The translations under genes and the position numbers were made by a program. DNA of 64,000 bases. It comes from Marinobacterium weihaiense. GTDB taxonomy: Bacteria > Pseudomonadota > Gammaproteobacteria > Pseudomonadales > Balneatricaceae. The DNA is taken from contig NZ_JAHQZT010000015.1 in NCBI RefSeq assembly GCF_019061305.1, positions 1 to 64,000 of the forward strand, given 5' to 3'. Under the pieces are notes generated by a model. That model saw only the letters and a program-made list of their open reading frames with translations. It was not told where the DNA came from and ran no database searches. Within the stretch, counting starts at the first letter, position 1, and the number at the start of each line of letters is the position of its first letter. Positions 1 through 8,783 of the stretch are shown here, in pieces.

Positions 1-241
<241 letters not shown>

Positions 242-252
242 TGCGTTCTCCG

Positions 253-1020
253 TTATCGCTGTTCCAGCAGGCTGCGCAGCAGGCGGGCGTAAGCATGTAC
301 CCCGCGACTGCCGGCATCGAGTGACGAGGGCACCACCCCCTTGAGGCTGGCATTACGGAATTTGGTATCCACAGGCACAACCGCGTTGGAGAGGTGCTCC
401 GGGTAGTGTTTGTGCAACTCGCGCAGACTATTGACGGATGCCTGAGTGCGGCGGTCATAAAACGTCGGCACGATGGTAAACGGAAGCTTGTGCTTGCGCG
501 CCCGGTTGATCATCTGGATGGTGCGCACCATGCGCTCCAGCCCCTTCAGTGCCAGAAACTCGGTCTGTACCGGCACCACCAGATGCTGGCAGGCCGCCAG
601 TGCATTCACCATCAATACCCCCAGCACCGGCGGACTGTCCAGCAGGACATAATCATAATCGGCCTGCAGGTGGCGCAATGCCTTGGCTACCTGCAGACCC
701 ATGCCCTCTTGGGCCACGGCCTTGCGCTCCAACGTGGCCAACGCCGTGGCCGCCGGGATCAGCTGAATGCTGTCATGACTGGTACTCAGGACAAGCTGGT
801 GGACACGCTCGGCATCAACCCGGGTCTGTTCAAACAGATCGTAGACGCTGTGCTCCAGCTCGTCCGGGTCATAACGAAAGTAGCTGGTCATGGAGCCATG
901 CGGGTCTAGATCGACCAGCAAGACACGGTAGCCGACCTCGGCCAGCAACCCGGCCAGGGTGATCGCGGTGGTGGTTTTGCCAACGCCTCCCTTCTGGTTT
1001 GCAACTGCCCATACCTGCAT
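253..1020 (-). CDS. ParA/Soj-family ATPase of the chemotaxis cluster (ParC-like)
   Basis: This is a 255-residue ParA/MinD-type P-loop ATPase. It has a deviant Walker A motif, KGGVGKTTT, near residues 10-18, and a Walker A-prime DLDPHGS motif. In Vibrio the equivalent protein, ParC, places chemotaxis arrays at the pole and partitions them at division with ParP. The start lies 29 bases after the cheB stop and the ParP-like gene follows, so this is the tail of the che operon. There is no separate parB or parS. motC/motD, which sit between cheB and this gene in Pseudomonas, are absent, so the arrangement is Vibrio-like. Confidence 0.88.
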   Translation of the reverse strand: MQVWAVANQKGGVGKTTTAITLAGLLAEVGYRVLLVDLDPHGSMTSYFRYDPDELEHSVYDLFEQTRVDAERVHQLVLSTSHDSIQLIPAATALATLERKAVAQEGMGLQVAKALRHLQADYDYVLLDSPPVLGVLMVNALAACQHLVVPVQTEFLALKGLERMVRTIQMINRARKHKLPFTIVPTFYDRRTQASVNSLRELHKHYPEHLSNAVVPVDTKFRNASLKGVVPSSLDAGSRGVHAYARLLRSLLEQR

Positions 1021-1049
1021 CTGTCTGTCTTCCTGTTGGTGAGCCGAAA

Positions 1050-2252
1050 TCAGCGCGCGCCGCGTCGTGCCAGCAGCGGCCCGATATCATCAAGCTCCAG
1101 AACGGCATCAGCCAGGCCGGCATTTACCACGGCCTGAGGCATGCCATAAATGGTGCAGCTGTCACGATTCTGTGCCCACATGGTGGCACCGGCCTGTTTG
1201 AGCAGGCGTGCGCCATCACAGCCATCGGCGCCCATACCGGTCAGGATAACTCCCAACACCTTGCTGCCGTAAGTTTTAGCGGCTGAGGCATAGCTGACGT
1301 CCACGCTGGGCTTGTAGGTCAGACGCTCATCACCGGCCAGAATGCGGACGCGATCTTTCTGGCGCGGATCGATCATCATCTGTAGCCCTCCCGGCGCCAA
1401 CAGCGCCAGCCCGGGGCGCAGGCTATCGCCATCCTCGGCTTCCTTCACGCTGATCTGACATTGCTGGTTCAAGCGCTCGGCAAAGACTTGGGTAAAGGTC
1501 TTAGGCATGTGCTGAATCAGTAGAATCGGGTAAGGGTAGTTGGCTGGCAGGGTTGTCAGGACCTTTTGCAGTGCGGCCGGGCCACCCGTGGAGGCTCCGA
1601 TCACCAGCAGCTTGCAGTCGGGGAACTGTACTCGTGATGCCGGCGTAGTGGGGGCATCACTGCTGCCGGCAGGAGCAGGCCGGCTGACCGGTGCTCGACG
1701 GTTCTCAGCAGCGGTCCCCGCACGGGCCGCCGGTCGCTCGGGGCGGGATGTACGAGGAGTGGGTGCCGGGTCATCCGGACGGAACACCATACTGGTGCCA
1801 CTGGTCTCGCGTCCCGGGAAGGAGCGCTCCAGGGCACTGCTGCGCCGAAAACGACGGGTGCGTCCCAGCGCAACCAGACGGTCGATCAATTGCCCGCGAA
1901 CACTGCTGTTCTTGTCCATCCAGGCACGAATGTCCTTGGGCAGGTAATCGGCCGCACCGGCTTCAAGTGCCTGTAGCGTGACACGGGCGCCTTCATGCGT
2001 CAGTGACGACAGCATGAGTACATTGGTCGGCGCTTCTCGCATGATGATGCGCACGGCCTCGATGCCGTTCATCTGTGGCATCTCCACATCCATGGTCACC
2101 ACATCAGGCTTGAGCCGCTTGACCTGGTCAACGGCTTCCTTGCCGTTGACCGCCGTGCCCACCACTTCCAGCCGTGGATCGCCCTTGAGCATCTCCTCGA
2201 TCCGATGACGGAAGAAGCCCGAATCATCAACAATCAGCACCTTAACCGGCAT
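1050..2252 (-). CDS. cheB: Chemotaxis protein-glutamate methylesterase CheB
   Basis: The protein has 400 residues: an N-terminal receiver domain (about 1-120, phospho-acceptor Asp55 in TMDVEMP), a long Pro/Ala/Arg-rich linker (about 130-210), and a C-terminal methylesterase domain. The expected catalytic triad is visible as Ser221 (GASTGGP), His248 (IQHMP) and Asp343 (GMGADG). It removes methyl groups from chemoreceptors for adaptation after phosphorylation by CheA. A GAGGG ribosome binding site precedes the ATG, and the gene starts 27 bases after the cheA stop. The linker is longer than in enteric CheB. Confidence 0.97.
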   Translation of the reverse strand: MPVKVLIVDDSGFFRHRIEEMLKGDPRLEVVGTAVNGKEAVDQVKRLKPDVVTMDVEMPQMNGIEAVRIIMREAPTNVLMLSSLTHEGARVTLQALEAGAADYLPKDIRAWMDKNSSVRGQLIDRLVALGRTRRFRRSSALERSFPGRETSGTSMVFRPDDPAPTPRTSRPERPAARAGTAAENRRAPVSRPAPAGSSDAPTTPASRVQFPDCKLLVIGASTGGPAALQKVLTTLPANYPYPILLIQHMPKTFTQVFAERLNQQCQISVKEAEDGDSLRPGLALLAPGGLQMMIDPRQKDRVRILAGDERLTYKPSVDVSYASAAKTYGSKVLGVILTGMGADGCDGARLLKQAGATMWAQNRDSCTIYGMPQAVVNAGLADAVLELDDIGPLLARRGAR

Positions 2253-2279
2253 ATGAATCCCTCATCTACGCCAGCCGTC

Positions 2280-4385
2280 TCAGCTCGATGCGTAATGTTT
2301 CAGCAAGTTGGGTATATCAATAATCAATGCTATGCGGCCGTCACCGGTAATGGTGGCACCGGACAACCCCGGGGTACCATGCAGAATGCTGCCCAGCGGC
2401 TTGATGACGACCTCTTCCTGGCCCACCAGCTGATCAACCACAAAGCCGACGCGCGTAGTCCCCACGCTGACGATCACCACATGCCCCTGAGCCGGCAGCT
2501 CGGCACAACTCTGCCCCTGTACCAGCCAACGCTTGAGATGGAACAACGGCAAGGCCTGGTCACGCACGATGATCACCTGTTGACCGTCGACAACGTTGGT
2601 CTGGGTCAGATCCAGATTGAAGATTTCGTTGACGTTGACCAGCGGGAGAGCAAAGGCCTGATCCTCCAACATGACCATCAGGGTCGGCATGATCGCCAGC
2701 GTCAGCGGCACCTGAATGGCAATACGGGTTCCCTGCCCCATGATGGAGTCGATACTCAGGGTACCGTTGAGCTGGGTGATCTTAGTCTTGACCACGTCCA
2801 TGCCCACACCACGCCCGGATACGTCGGAGACTTCCGTCTTGGTGGAAAAACCGGCCTGAAAGATCAGGTTGAAACATTCTTGGTCCGTCAGGCGGCGTGC
2901 TGCCTCAGCATCCATCATGCCCCGCTTGACTGCTAGGTTGCGCAGCACTTCCGGGTCCATGCCGGCACCGTCATCCTGAATGATCAGCAGGATGTGATCG
3001 CCCTCCTGCTCGGCCGACAGCAGCACATGTCCTTCGCGCGGCTTGCCTATACGGGCACGCTCATCCGGGGCCTCGATGCCATGGTCAACCGAGTTGCGCA
3101 CCAAGTGGATCAATGGGTCTGCAAGCGCCTCGACCAGGTTCTTGTCGAGGTCGGTTTCTTCACCCCGCAGCTCCAGACGCACCTCCTTCTTGAGGTTGCG
3201 CGACAAATCGCGGATCAAGCGCGGGAAACGGCCGAAGACTTTCTTCACGGGCTGCATGCGCGTTTTCATCACTGAAGTCTGCAGGTCAGCCGTGACCATG
3301 TCGAGCGTACCCAATGCCTTGGCCATCTCTTCATCTTCGCGGGTGCCGCCCAGGCGTACCAGACGATTGCGGACCAGTACCAACTCACCGACCATGTTCA
3401 TGATCTTGTCGAGCAGGCGGGTATCAACACGTACATTGCTTTCAGCCGCAGGCTTGGATGCGCTCGGCTTGGCCTTGGCTTCCTGAGGCTCTGCAGCCAC
3501 AGCCGTTACCTGAGCAGGTGCTGGCGGCGGCTCTGCCGGGACGGCCGGGGCTGCAGGTGCAGCTTGCGCCACCGGTGCTACAGCCGCTTGCGGGGCTGCC
3601 TGCGGAACCGCTTCATGCCCCGACTCAAGATGGGCAAACGCCCCCTGCCCCGTGGACTGAAGCTCATCCAGTAGCGCTTCGAATTCGTCATCTGTAATCA
3701 GGTCTTCGGCGGCGGAGGACGGTGCCGCCTCGGTAGGCGGGGCCGCTTCATTGCCCGGCCCCTTGCCTGGACCATGTAGCTCATCCAACAGAGCCTCGAA
3801 CTCATCTTCGGTAATCAGGTCGTTATCACCGCTGCCGGTATCTGCCGGCGCTGCCTGATGACTGCCTTCCAGATCCCCCAGCAATGACTCGAAATCGTCC
3901 ATTGGAGTATTGGGGTTGGCCGCCACAGGCTCGGGAACTGTGGGTGCCGGTGTTGGGGCAGCCGGCTCAGGTGCCGAAGCCGGTGCTGACGATACCCCCC
4001 CTTCTGCAAAGGTCGCCAGCGCCTGCAGCAAGGCGGCCGGGGCATGCTGCGGCTCTTCACCGGCACGCACGGCTTCGAACATGGCATTGATGGCATCCAG
4101 CGCCTGCAACACCACGTCCATCAGATCCGAGTTGACGCTCAATTCACCATTGCGCAGCAGGTCAAAAAGGTTTTCGGCCTTGTGGCAGCATTCCACCATG
4201 GCATCCAGCTGTAGAAAGCCGGCACCGCCCTTGACCGTGTGGAATCCTCGGAAGATCGCGTTCAGCAGGTCCTTGTCGTCAGGCCGCTGTTCAAGATCAA
4301 CCAGCTGCTCGGACAACTGTTCCAGTATTTCACCGGCTTCAACGAGAAAGTCTTCCAGAATTTCCTGATCGACATCCAGACTCAT
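2280..4385 (-). CDS. cheA: Chemotaxis histidine kinase CheA
   Basis: This 701-residue CheA has an HPt domain (about 1-110, phosphorylated His49 in GFHTVKGG), a long Pro/Ala-rich linker, a dimerisation domain (about 325-390), an HATPase domain (NSVDHGIE motif) and a C-terminal CheW-like domain. The linker carries three related acidic motifs: DDFESLLGDLEG (about 163-174), ITEDEFEALLDEL (191-203) and ITDDEFEALLDEL (230-242). They resemble the C-terminal CheY-binding tail of CheZ encoded just upstream. In Vibrio the linker region of CheA is also where ParP contacts the kinase. It lies 12 bases after cheZ and phosphorylates CheY and CheB. Confidence 0.97.
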   Translation of the reverse strand: MSLDVDQEILEDFLVEAGEILEQLSEQLVDLEQRPDDKDLLNAIFRGFHTVKGGAGFLQLDAMVECCHKAENLFDLLRNGELSVNSDLMDVVLQALDAINAMFEAVRAGEEPQHAPAALLQALATFAEGGVSSAPASAPEPAAPTPAPTVPEPVAANPNTPMDDFESLLGDLEGSHQAAPADTGSGDNDLITEDEFEALLDELHGPGKGPGNEAAPPTEAAPSSAAEDLITDDEFEALLDELQSTGQGAFAHLESGHEAVPQAAPQAAVAPVAQAAPAAPAVPAEPPPAPAQVTAVAAEPQEAKAKPSASKPAAESNVRVDTRLLDKIMNMVGELVLVRNRLVRLGGTREDEEMAKALGTLDMVTADLQTSVMKTRMQPVKKVFGRFPRLIRDLSRNLKKEVRLELRGEETDLDKNLVEALADPLIHLVRNSVDHGIEAPDERARIGKPREGHVLLSAEQEGDHILLIIQDDGAGMDPEVLRNLAVKRGMMDAEAARRLTDQECFNLIFQAGFSTKTEVSDVSGRGVGMDVVKTKITQLNGTLSIDSIMGQGTRIAIQVPLTLAIMPTLMVMLEDQAFALPLVNVNEIFNLDLTQTNVVDGQQVIIVRDQALPLFHLKRWLVQGQSCAELPAQGHVVIVSVGTTRVGFVVDQLVGQEEVVIKPLGSILHGTPGLSGATITGDGRIALIIDIPNLLKHYASS

Positions 4386-4397
4386 AGAGAGCTCCTA

Positions 4398-5237
4398 TCA
4401 AAATCCCAGGCTGGAAAGCAGGTCATCAACATCATCCTGATCACACAGCGTGTCCTGCCCCCCCTTCGGTAGCTGGGGGCCCTCCGCCTGAATAGGATCT
4501 GTTTTACGATCAGCACCCGATGGCGTCCTGCGTGTGTCGGCGCTACCTGTTTCAGCGGGTTGCTCAACAGTTTCCAGGCTACTCAGCCGTTCAACTTTGG
4601 CAGCCATATTCATCAGTTTGACCAGCTGGCCTTCAACCTGCGTCACCAGTGTGATGACACGCCGGATCAACTGCCCGGTAATGTCCTGCACGCTCTGTGA
4701 AACCAGGATATCGGTCAAGGTGGTGCGCAGTTCTTCAATCGTGGCTTCAGACTGATTTTTCAGTTCACAGGTGCGGTCATAGACCCCGTCCAGTGCACTG
4801 AATTCGCCTTCCAGCTGTCCCACCAGCAACAACAGCTCCTTGAAGCGTTCACTCTGCTGATTCAGCCGGTCCACCATGCCCAGCGAACGATCGACCCGGT
4901 CCATGGTTTCATGGGCGTTCTTTTCTGTCAGCTCAATGACATAATTGAGCCGGTCAGACGCATCACCGATACCGGAGAGGCTTTCCTCGTTATCGTTGCC
5001 GGCCATTGTGCCACCAACATCACTGGAAAAAGCCTTGATGGCCTCGTGCAAACCGCGGGTCAGATGGCCCACTTCGTTATAAAACACCTGATGACGGGCA
5101 AACTGAAGCTCATTGATCAGCCCCATTGCCTCCGGCAGGTTACCGGCTTCCAGTTCGGCAACCAGCGCTTTGGCGCGGTCACGCAGAAACTCGTCAAAGC
5201 CGTTGAAATCCACTTTGCTGGCCGTTTGCGCTGCCAT
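4398..5237 (-). CDS. cheZ: CheY-P phosphatase CheZ
   Basis: This 279-residue, mostly helical protein is CheZ, which dephosphorylates CheY-P. It ends in the typical acidic CheY-binding tail (DQDDVDDLLSSLGF). The central region contains DILVSQSVQDITGQ, where the family's catalytic glutamine lies. Two in-frame starts exist, TTG at 5240 and ATG at 5237; the ATG is preferred because GGGGAG ends about five bases before it. It sits 21 bases after cheY and 12 bases before cheA. The length is greater than the roughly 214 residues of enteric CheZ, as is usual in polar flagellates. Confidence 0.95.
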   Translation of the reverse strand: MAAQTASKVDFNGFDEFLRDRAKALVAELEAGNLPEAMGLINELQFARHQVFYNEVGHLTRGLHEAIKAFSSDVGGTMAGNDNEESLSGIGDASDRLNYVIELTEKNAHETMDRVDRSLGMVDRLNQQSERFKELLLLVGQLEGEFSALDGVYDRTCELKNQSEATIEELRTTLTDILVSQSVQDITGQLIRRVITLVTQVEGQLVKLMNMAAKVERLSSLETVEQPAETGSADTRRTPSGADRKTDPIQAEGPQLPKGGQDTLCDQDDVDDLLSSLGF

Positions 5238-5258
5238 CAAAACTCCCCGCTAACGCTG

Positions 5259-5645
5259 TTAGCCCTCGATACGTTCAAAGATCTTGTCGATCTTTTCTTT
5301 CAGCACGGCTGCCGTGAACGGCTTGACGACATAGCCATTAACCCCAGCCTGCGCCGCGGCAATGATCTGTTCACGCTTCGCTTCTGCCGTCACCATCAAG
5401 ACGGGTATGTGCGCCAGCGAAGGGTCGGCCCTGACTGTCTTGAGCAAGTCAATGCCCGTCATTTCAGGCATGTTCCAGTCAGTAATCAAGAAGTCGACAC
5501 TGCCCTGCTTGAGGATCGGCAGCGCCGTCTTGCCATCATCCGCCTCATCGACGTTGGTAAAGCCCAGGTCGCGCAGCAGGTTCTTGATAATTCGCCTCAT
5601 AGTGGAAAAGTCATCCACAACGAGTATTTTGATGTCTTTTTTCAA
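5259..5645 (-). CDS. cheY: Chemotaxis response regulator CheY
   Basis: This is a stand-alone receiver domain of 128 residues. The acidic pocket is Asp11-Asp12, the phospho-acceptor is Asp56 in LITDWNMP, the switch threonine is in MVTAEA, and the conserved lysine is in VVKPF. The DWNMPEM sequence is characteristic of CheY. Phospho-CheY binds FliM in the C-ring to reverse rotation. It lies between fliA (54-base gap) and cheZ in the fleN-fliA-cheYZAB order of Pseudomonas and Vibrio. Confidence 0.97.
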   Translation of the reverse strand: MKKDIKILVVDDFSTMRRIIKNLLRDLGFTNVDEADDGKTALPILKQGSVDFLITDWNMPEMTGIDLLKTVRADPSLAHIPVLMVTAEAKREQIIAAAQAGVNGYVVKPFTAAVLKEKIDKIFERIEG

Positions 5646-5699
5646 GACACTTCTCCCAATTCAGAAAACGCCCCTAAGAGACCTCTGGAGGTCGTCAGG

Positions 5700-6410
5700 C
5701 TAGCGCCAGTCCCGCAACCGACCGCGCAATCTCAACGCCGCCTGGCTGTGAATCTGACTGACCCTGGACTCACTGACCCCCAGTACCTGACCGATCTCCT
5801 TGAGATTCAGTTCTTCGTCATAATACAACGACAATACCAGACGCTCACGCTCGGGCAACGCCCCGATCGCCTGCGCCAGTGCTTGCTTGAAGCCACTGCT
5901 CTCAAGCGCACGGCGCGGGTCCGGCTCGGCGGCCGCAAACTGTTCAACCGGCGCATCATCCACCGCATCCGTCAGCTGATCGTAACTGAACAGGCGGCTA
6001 TCAACCGAGTCTCGCAGCAGCGCGTGATACTCTGCCACGCTGACACCCAGTTCGGCGGCCACTTCCGCATCAGATGCATCTCGGCCGCTGCGATGTTCCA
6101 CCTGCACCATGGCTTCACTGATGCGGCGCGCATTACGGTGTACCGAACGTGGCGTCCAGTCGCCACGGCGCACCTCATCGATGATGGCACCACGAATGCG
6201 AATGCCGGCATAGGTTTCAAAGCTGGCTCCCTTGCCGGCGTCATACCGGCGGGCCGCTTCCAGCAGCCCCATCATGCCGGCCTGAATCAGGTCATCCAAC
6301 ACCACGTGGGCAGGCAGACGCGCCATCAGATGATGAGCGATGCGCCGAACCAGCGGGGTGTATTCCTGGATCAGCTCCTGACCGGATTTAAACTCCACTA
6401 CGTTGTACAT
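5700..6410 (-). CDS. fliA: Flagellar sigma factor FliA (sigma-28)
   Basis: This is a 236-residue sigma-28 with region 2 (PLVRRIAHHLMARLP, DDLIQAGMMGLLEA, FETYAGIRIRGAI), region 3, and a region 4 helix-turn-helix (LNLKEIGQVLGVSESRVSQIHSQA). The reading frame is open further upstream, to 6500. The start is placed at 6410 because the residues from MYNVVEF match the family start, an AAAGAAG ribosome binding site precedes it, and a longer start would overlap fleN. FliA directs late genes such as flagellin; a matching promoter lies before fliC in this window. Confidence 0.96.
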   Translation of the reverse strand: MYNVVEFKSGQELIQEYTPLVRRIAHHLMARLPAHVVLDDLIQAGMMGLLEAARRYDAGKGASFETYAGIRIRGAIIDEVRRGDWTPRSVHRNARRISEAMVQVEHRSGRDASDAEVAAELGVSVAEYHALLRDSVDSRLFSYDQLTDAVDDAPVEQFAAAEPDPRRALESSGFKQALAQAIGALPERERLVLSLYYDEELNLKEIGQVLGVSESRVSQIHSQAALRLRGRLRDWR

Positions 6411-6421
6411 ATACGCTTCTT

Positions 6422-7246
6422 TCAGGGTTGACGCGCGCCCTGTACGAGCCGCTCGACAAAGAATTCCAGATGTCCTCTGGGACTGGTGCTGACCGGCCAA
6501 CTATCAACCTTGTTGGCTAACTGGCGGTAGGCCAAGGCCGCCTTCTCTTTCGGGAAGGCTTTCAACACAGCCCTTTGTTTTTGTACGGCTTTGCGAACCG
6601 ATTCATCATAAGGTATTGAACCCAGGTATTGAAGCGTAACATCAAGAAATCTGTCGGTAACTGTTAACAGTTTATTGAACATGCTGCGTCCCTCCGTGTC
6701 CGTTCTCACCATGTTGGCCAGCACCCTGAAGCGCGTCATCTGATAATCCCTGTTGAGCAGCTTAATCAAGGCATAGGCATCGGTGATGGAAGTCGGTTCG
6801 TCACACACCACCACCAGCACCTCCTGTGCCGCACACACGAAACTCACCACCGAATCGGAAATGCCGGCAGCCGTGTCGATTACCAGCACATCCAATTCAT
6901 CCGCCACGTCATTGAAGGCATGAATCAATTCGGCATGCTCGTGTGCACTGAGCGCGGTCATGTCCTGAGTGCCCGATGCCGCCGGCACGATCCAGAAGTC
7001 CTCGCCCGCTTCCACCATGACATCTCTCAGCGTACAGCGCCCGGCCAGCACATCCGCGATATTCTGCTGCGGCCGCAGCCCCAGCATTACATCCACATTG
7101 GCCAGCCCCAGGTCCGCGTCCATCAGCACCACCCTGCGTCCCATCTCACTCAGGGCCGACGCCAGATTAACCGATACATTGGTCTTGCCGACACCGCCCT
7201 TGCCGCCGGTGACGGCGATGACTTTTACGGGGTGAGTGTCTTTCAT
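6422..7246 (-). CDS. fleN: Flagellar number regulator FleN (FlhG, MinD-like ATPase)
   Basis: This 274-residue MinD/ParA-type ATPase has Walker A motif [10 protein letters not shown] (about 14-23) and the [15 protein letters not shown] segment typical of FlhG/FleN. In polar flagellates it limits flagellar number and restrains FleQ (FlrA) activity. It follows flhF with a 10-base gap and precedes fliA by 11 bases, the canonical flhF-fleN-fliA order, so the three are probably co-transcribed. It is about the usual size. Confidence 0.96.
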   Translation of the reverse strand: MKDTHPVKVIAVTGGKGGVGKTNVSVNLASALSEMGRRVVLMDADLGLANVDVMLGLRPQQNIADVLAGRCTLRDVMVEAGEDFWIVPAASGTQDMTALSAHEHAELIHAFNDVADELDVLVIDTAAGISDSVVSFVCAAQEVLVVVCDEPTSITDAYALIKLLNRDYQMTRFRVLANMVRTDTEGRSMFNKLLTVTDRFLDVTLQYLGSIPYDESVRKAVQKQRAVLKAFPKEKAALAYRQLANKVDSWPVSTSPRGHLEFFVERLVQGARQP

Positions 7247-7256
7247 CTACTGTTCC

Positions 7257-8747
7257 TCACCCGGCCCGAAATACTGATGCATCCTGGTCATCCTCACCCG
7301 GTTGTGCGCTGCGCTGGGCGATCACCACGGTGTGACTGACCAGGTCGTTGCGCTGGGCAATACCGATATCATCCGGTATTTTCTGGCCATCTGTCACGTA
7401 GGCAATGGGCAGCTGCTTTTCCACCACCAGGGTCAAGGCCTCTCCAAGACTACCGGATTCGTCCGTCTTGCTCAGTACGCAGCCTTGCAGCCCCAGCGTC
7501 GAATAGGTCTCGTACGCGTTGCGCATCAGCTGCAGCTGACTGGAACAGGATAGTACCAGTAGTTTCTTCAGACGCAGGGTGACACCGGACAACATTTGCA
7601 TCTGTAGCTGCCCCTGGGGGTCGGAAGCATTCATGCCCGCCGTGTCGATCAACACCAGACGTTTGTTGCGCAGCCCCTGCAAGACCTCTTCCAGGCTGTG
7701 ATTTTCATCCACCACCCGTACCGGTACATCGAGAATGCGGCCAAAGGTCTTGAGCTGCTCGTGCGCCGCGATACGGAAACAGTCAGTGGTCACCAGCGCT
7801 ACGCTGGAGCTGCCGTGCTGCAGCACGTGACGTGCCGCCAACTTGCCAATGGTGGTGGTCTTGCCCACGCCGGTCGGGCCGACAAAAACAATCATGCCGC
7901 CGCGCTCGACCAGTTCTTCGCCCAGTACCGGCAACGCATCCGCCAGGCGCGCCAATGCATTGCGCCAGGCGGTATCCGGTGCCAGTTCCGGCTCGACCCC
8001 GCTCATCAACTGACGCACCAGCGGTACGCCAAGACCCAGCTGTTGCAGCCGCTGTGCCACCTGCTGGTGCTGCGCGGACAGATCCCGACGCGGTGGCGGA
8101 GCAGCTTTTTCCTGCTGCAGCAGCTGCCGCAGCTCCTGGATCTCCTGCTGCATGCTGCGCAGCGCCGGGTCCTCCTCCGGCAGCACCGGCTCGGGAACGA
8201 ATGACGGCTCCTGCCGGGACGGCTGAGCACTGCGCGGGGGGCGACTGGCGGGCGGCGGTGGCGCCGGACGTGGCACTGGCTCCGGGGCCGATTCGGGCGT
8301 CGCACTACGGCGCCGGTTACGCGCTTTCAACGACGCCAGAATCGAACGCAAATCTTCGTCATCTTCGTCATCGATTTGCCGATTGACGTTGCGATCGGCA
8401 CGCACATCCGGTTCAGACAGGCGACGACTGGCCTCGGCGATACGCGCCCGGGTCTTGTTGAGCTCCTCTTCCAGCGCCGCATTGCGGCTGGCCTGCTCGG
8501 ACTGGTGCGAATGGCTGCCGGTAAGTATGCGGATCTGTTCCTCGCGACGGTTGTCGGGAGGGCGTGCGCTGCGGTTGCGCTTGAGCTCGGCTTGGGCGGC
8601 CTCATACTCATCCTCATGCGCCGCCACCACTTCCACGCCACCGGCCACGCGGTGGTTGGAAATGATCACGGCGTCAGGGCCGATCTCCTCTCGAACCCGG
8701 CGCATAGCCTGACGCATATCCGGTGCAAAGATACGTTTTACTTTCAT
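7257..8747 (-). CDS. flhF: Flagellar placement GTPase FlhF (SRP family)
   Basis: The protein has 496 residues: an N-terminal B domain, a long charged and Pro-rich low-complexity region (about 50-230) and a C-terminal NG GTPase domain of the SRP54/FtsY type. The P-loop is GPTGVGKTTT at about 290-299, followed by DTAGM and SKTDE motifs. FlhF marks the cell pole for flagellar assembly. GGAAGG precedes the ATG. A sigma-28-like promoter match overlaps the flhA stop and would start transcription only a few bases before this ATG. Confidence 0.96.
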   Translation of the reverse strand: MKVKRIFAPDMRQAMRRVREEIGPDAVIISNHRVAGGVEVVAAHEDEYEAAQAELKRNRSARPPDNRREEQIRILTGSHSHQSEQASRNAALEEELNKTRARIAEASRRLSEPDVRADRNVNRQIDDEDDEDLRSILASLKARNRRRSATPESAPEPVPRPAPPPPASRPPRSAQPSRQEPSFVPEPVLPEEDPALRSMQQEIQELRQLLQQEKAAPPPRRDLSAQHQQVAQRLQQLGLGVPLVRQLMSGVEPELAPDTAWRNALARLADALPVLGEELVERGGMIVFVGPTGVGKTTTIGKLAARHVLQHGSSSVALVTTDCFRIAAHEQLKTFGRILDVPVRVVDENHSLEEVLQGLRNKRLVLIDTAGMNASDPQGQLQMQMLSGVTLRLKKLLVLSCSSQLQLMRNAYETYSTLGLQGCVLSKTDESGSLGEALTLVVEKQLPIAYVTDGQKIPDDIGIAQRNDLVSHTVVIAQRSAQPGEDDQDASVFRAG

Positions 8748-8756
8748 ATCCTTCCC

Positions 8757-8783
8757 TTATCGGCCGCCTGTCGCCAAACCCTA
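8757..8783 (-). promoter_or_regulatory. Sigma-28-like promoter match before flhF
   Basis: On the minus strand, TAGGGTTT is followed by 11 bases and GCCGATAA. The -10 is a full match to the sigma-28 consensus and the -35 matches 6 of 8 positions of TAAAGTTT. The -35 contains the flhA stop codon. The predicted start, about seven bases past the -10, falls near 8750, only about three bases from the flhF ATG, so the transcript would be nearly leaderless. A chance match in GC-rich DNA is possible. Confidence 0.45.

Noticed and set aside
4911-6431. Open frame of 506 codons on the plus strand
   Set aside because: It lies opposite cheZ, cheY and fliA, which have clear family motifs. The composition (His/Gln/Arg-rich) is that of an antisense shadow of GC-rich coding DNA.
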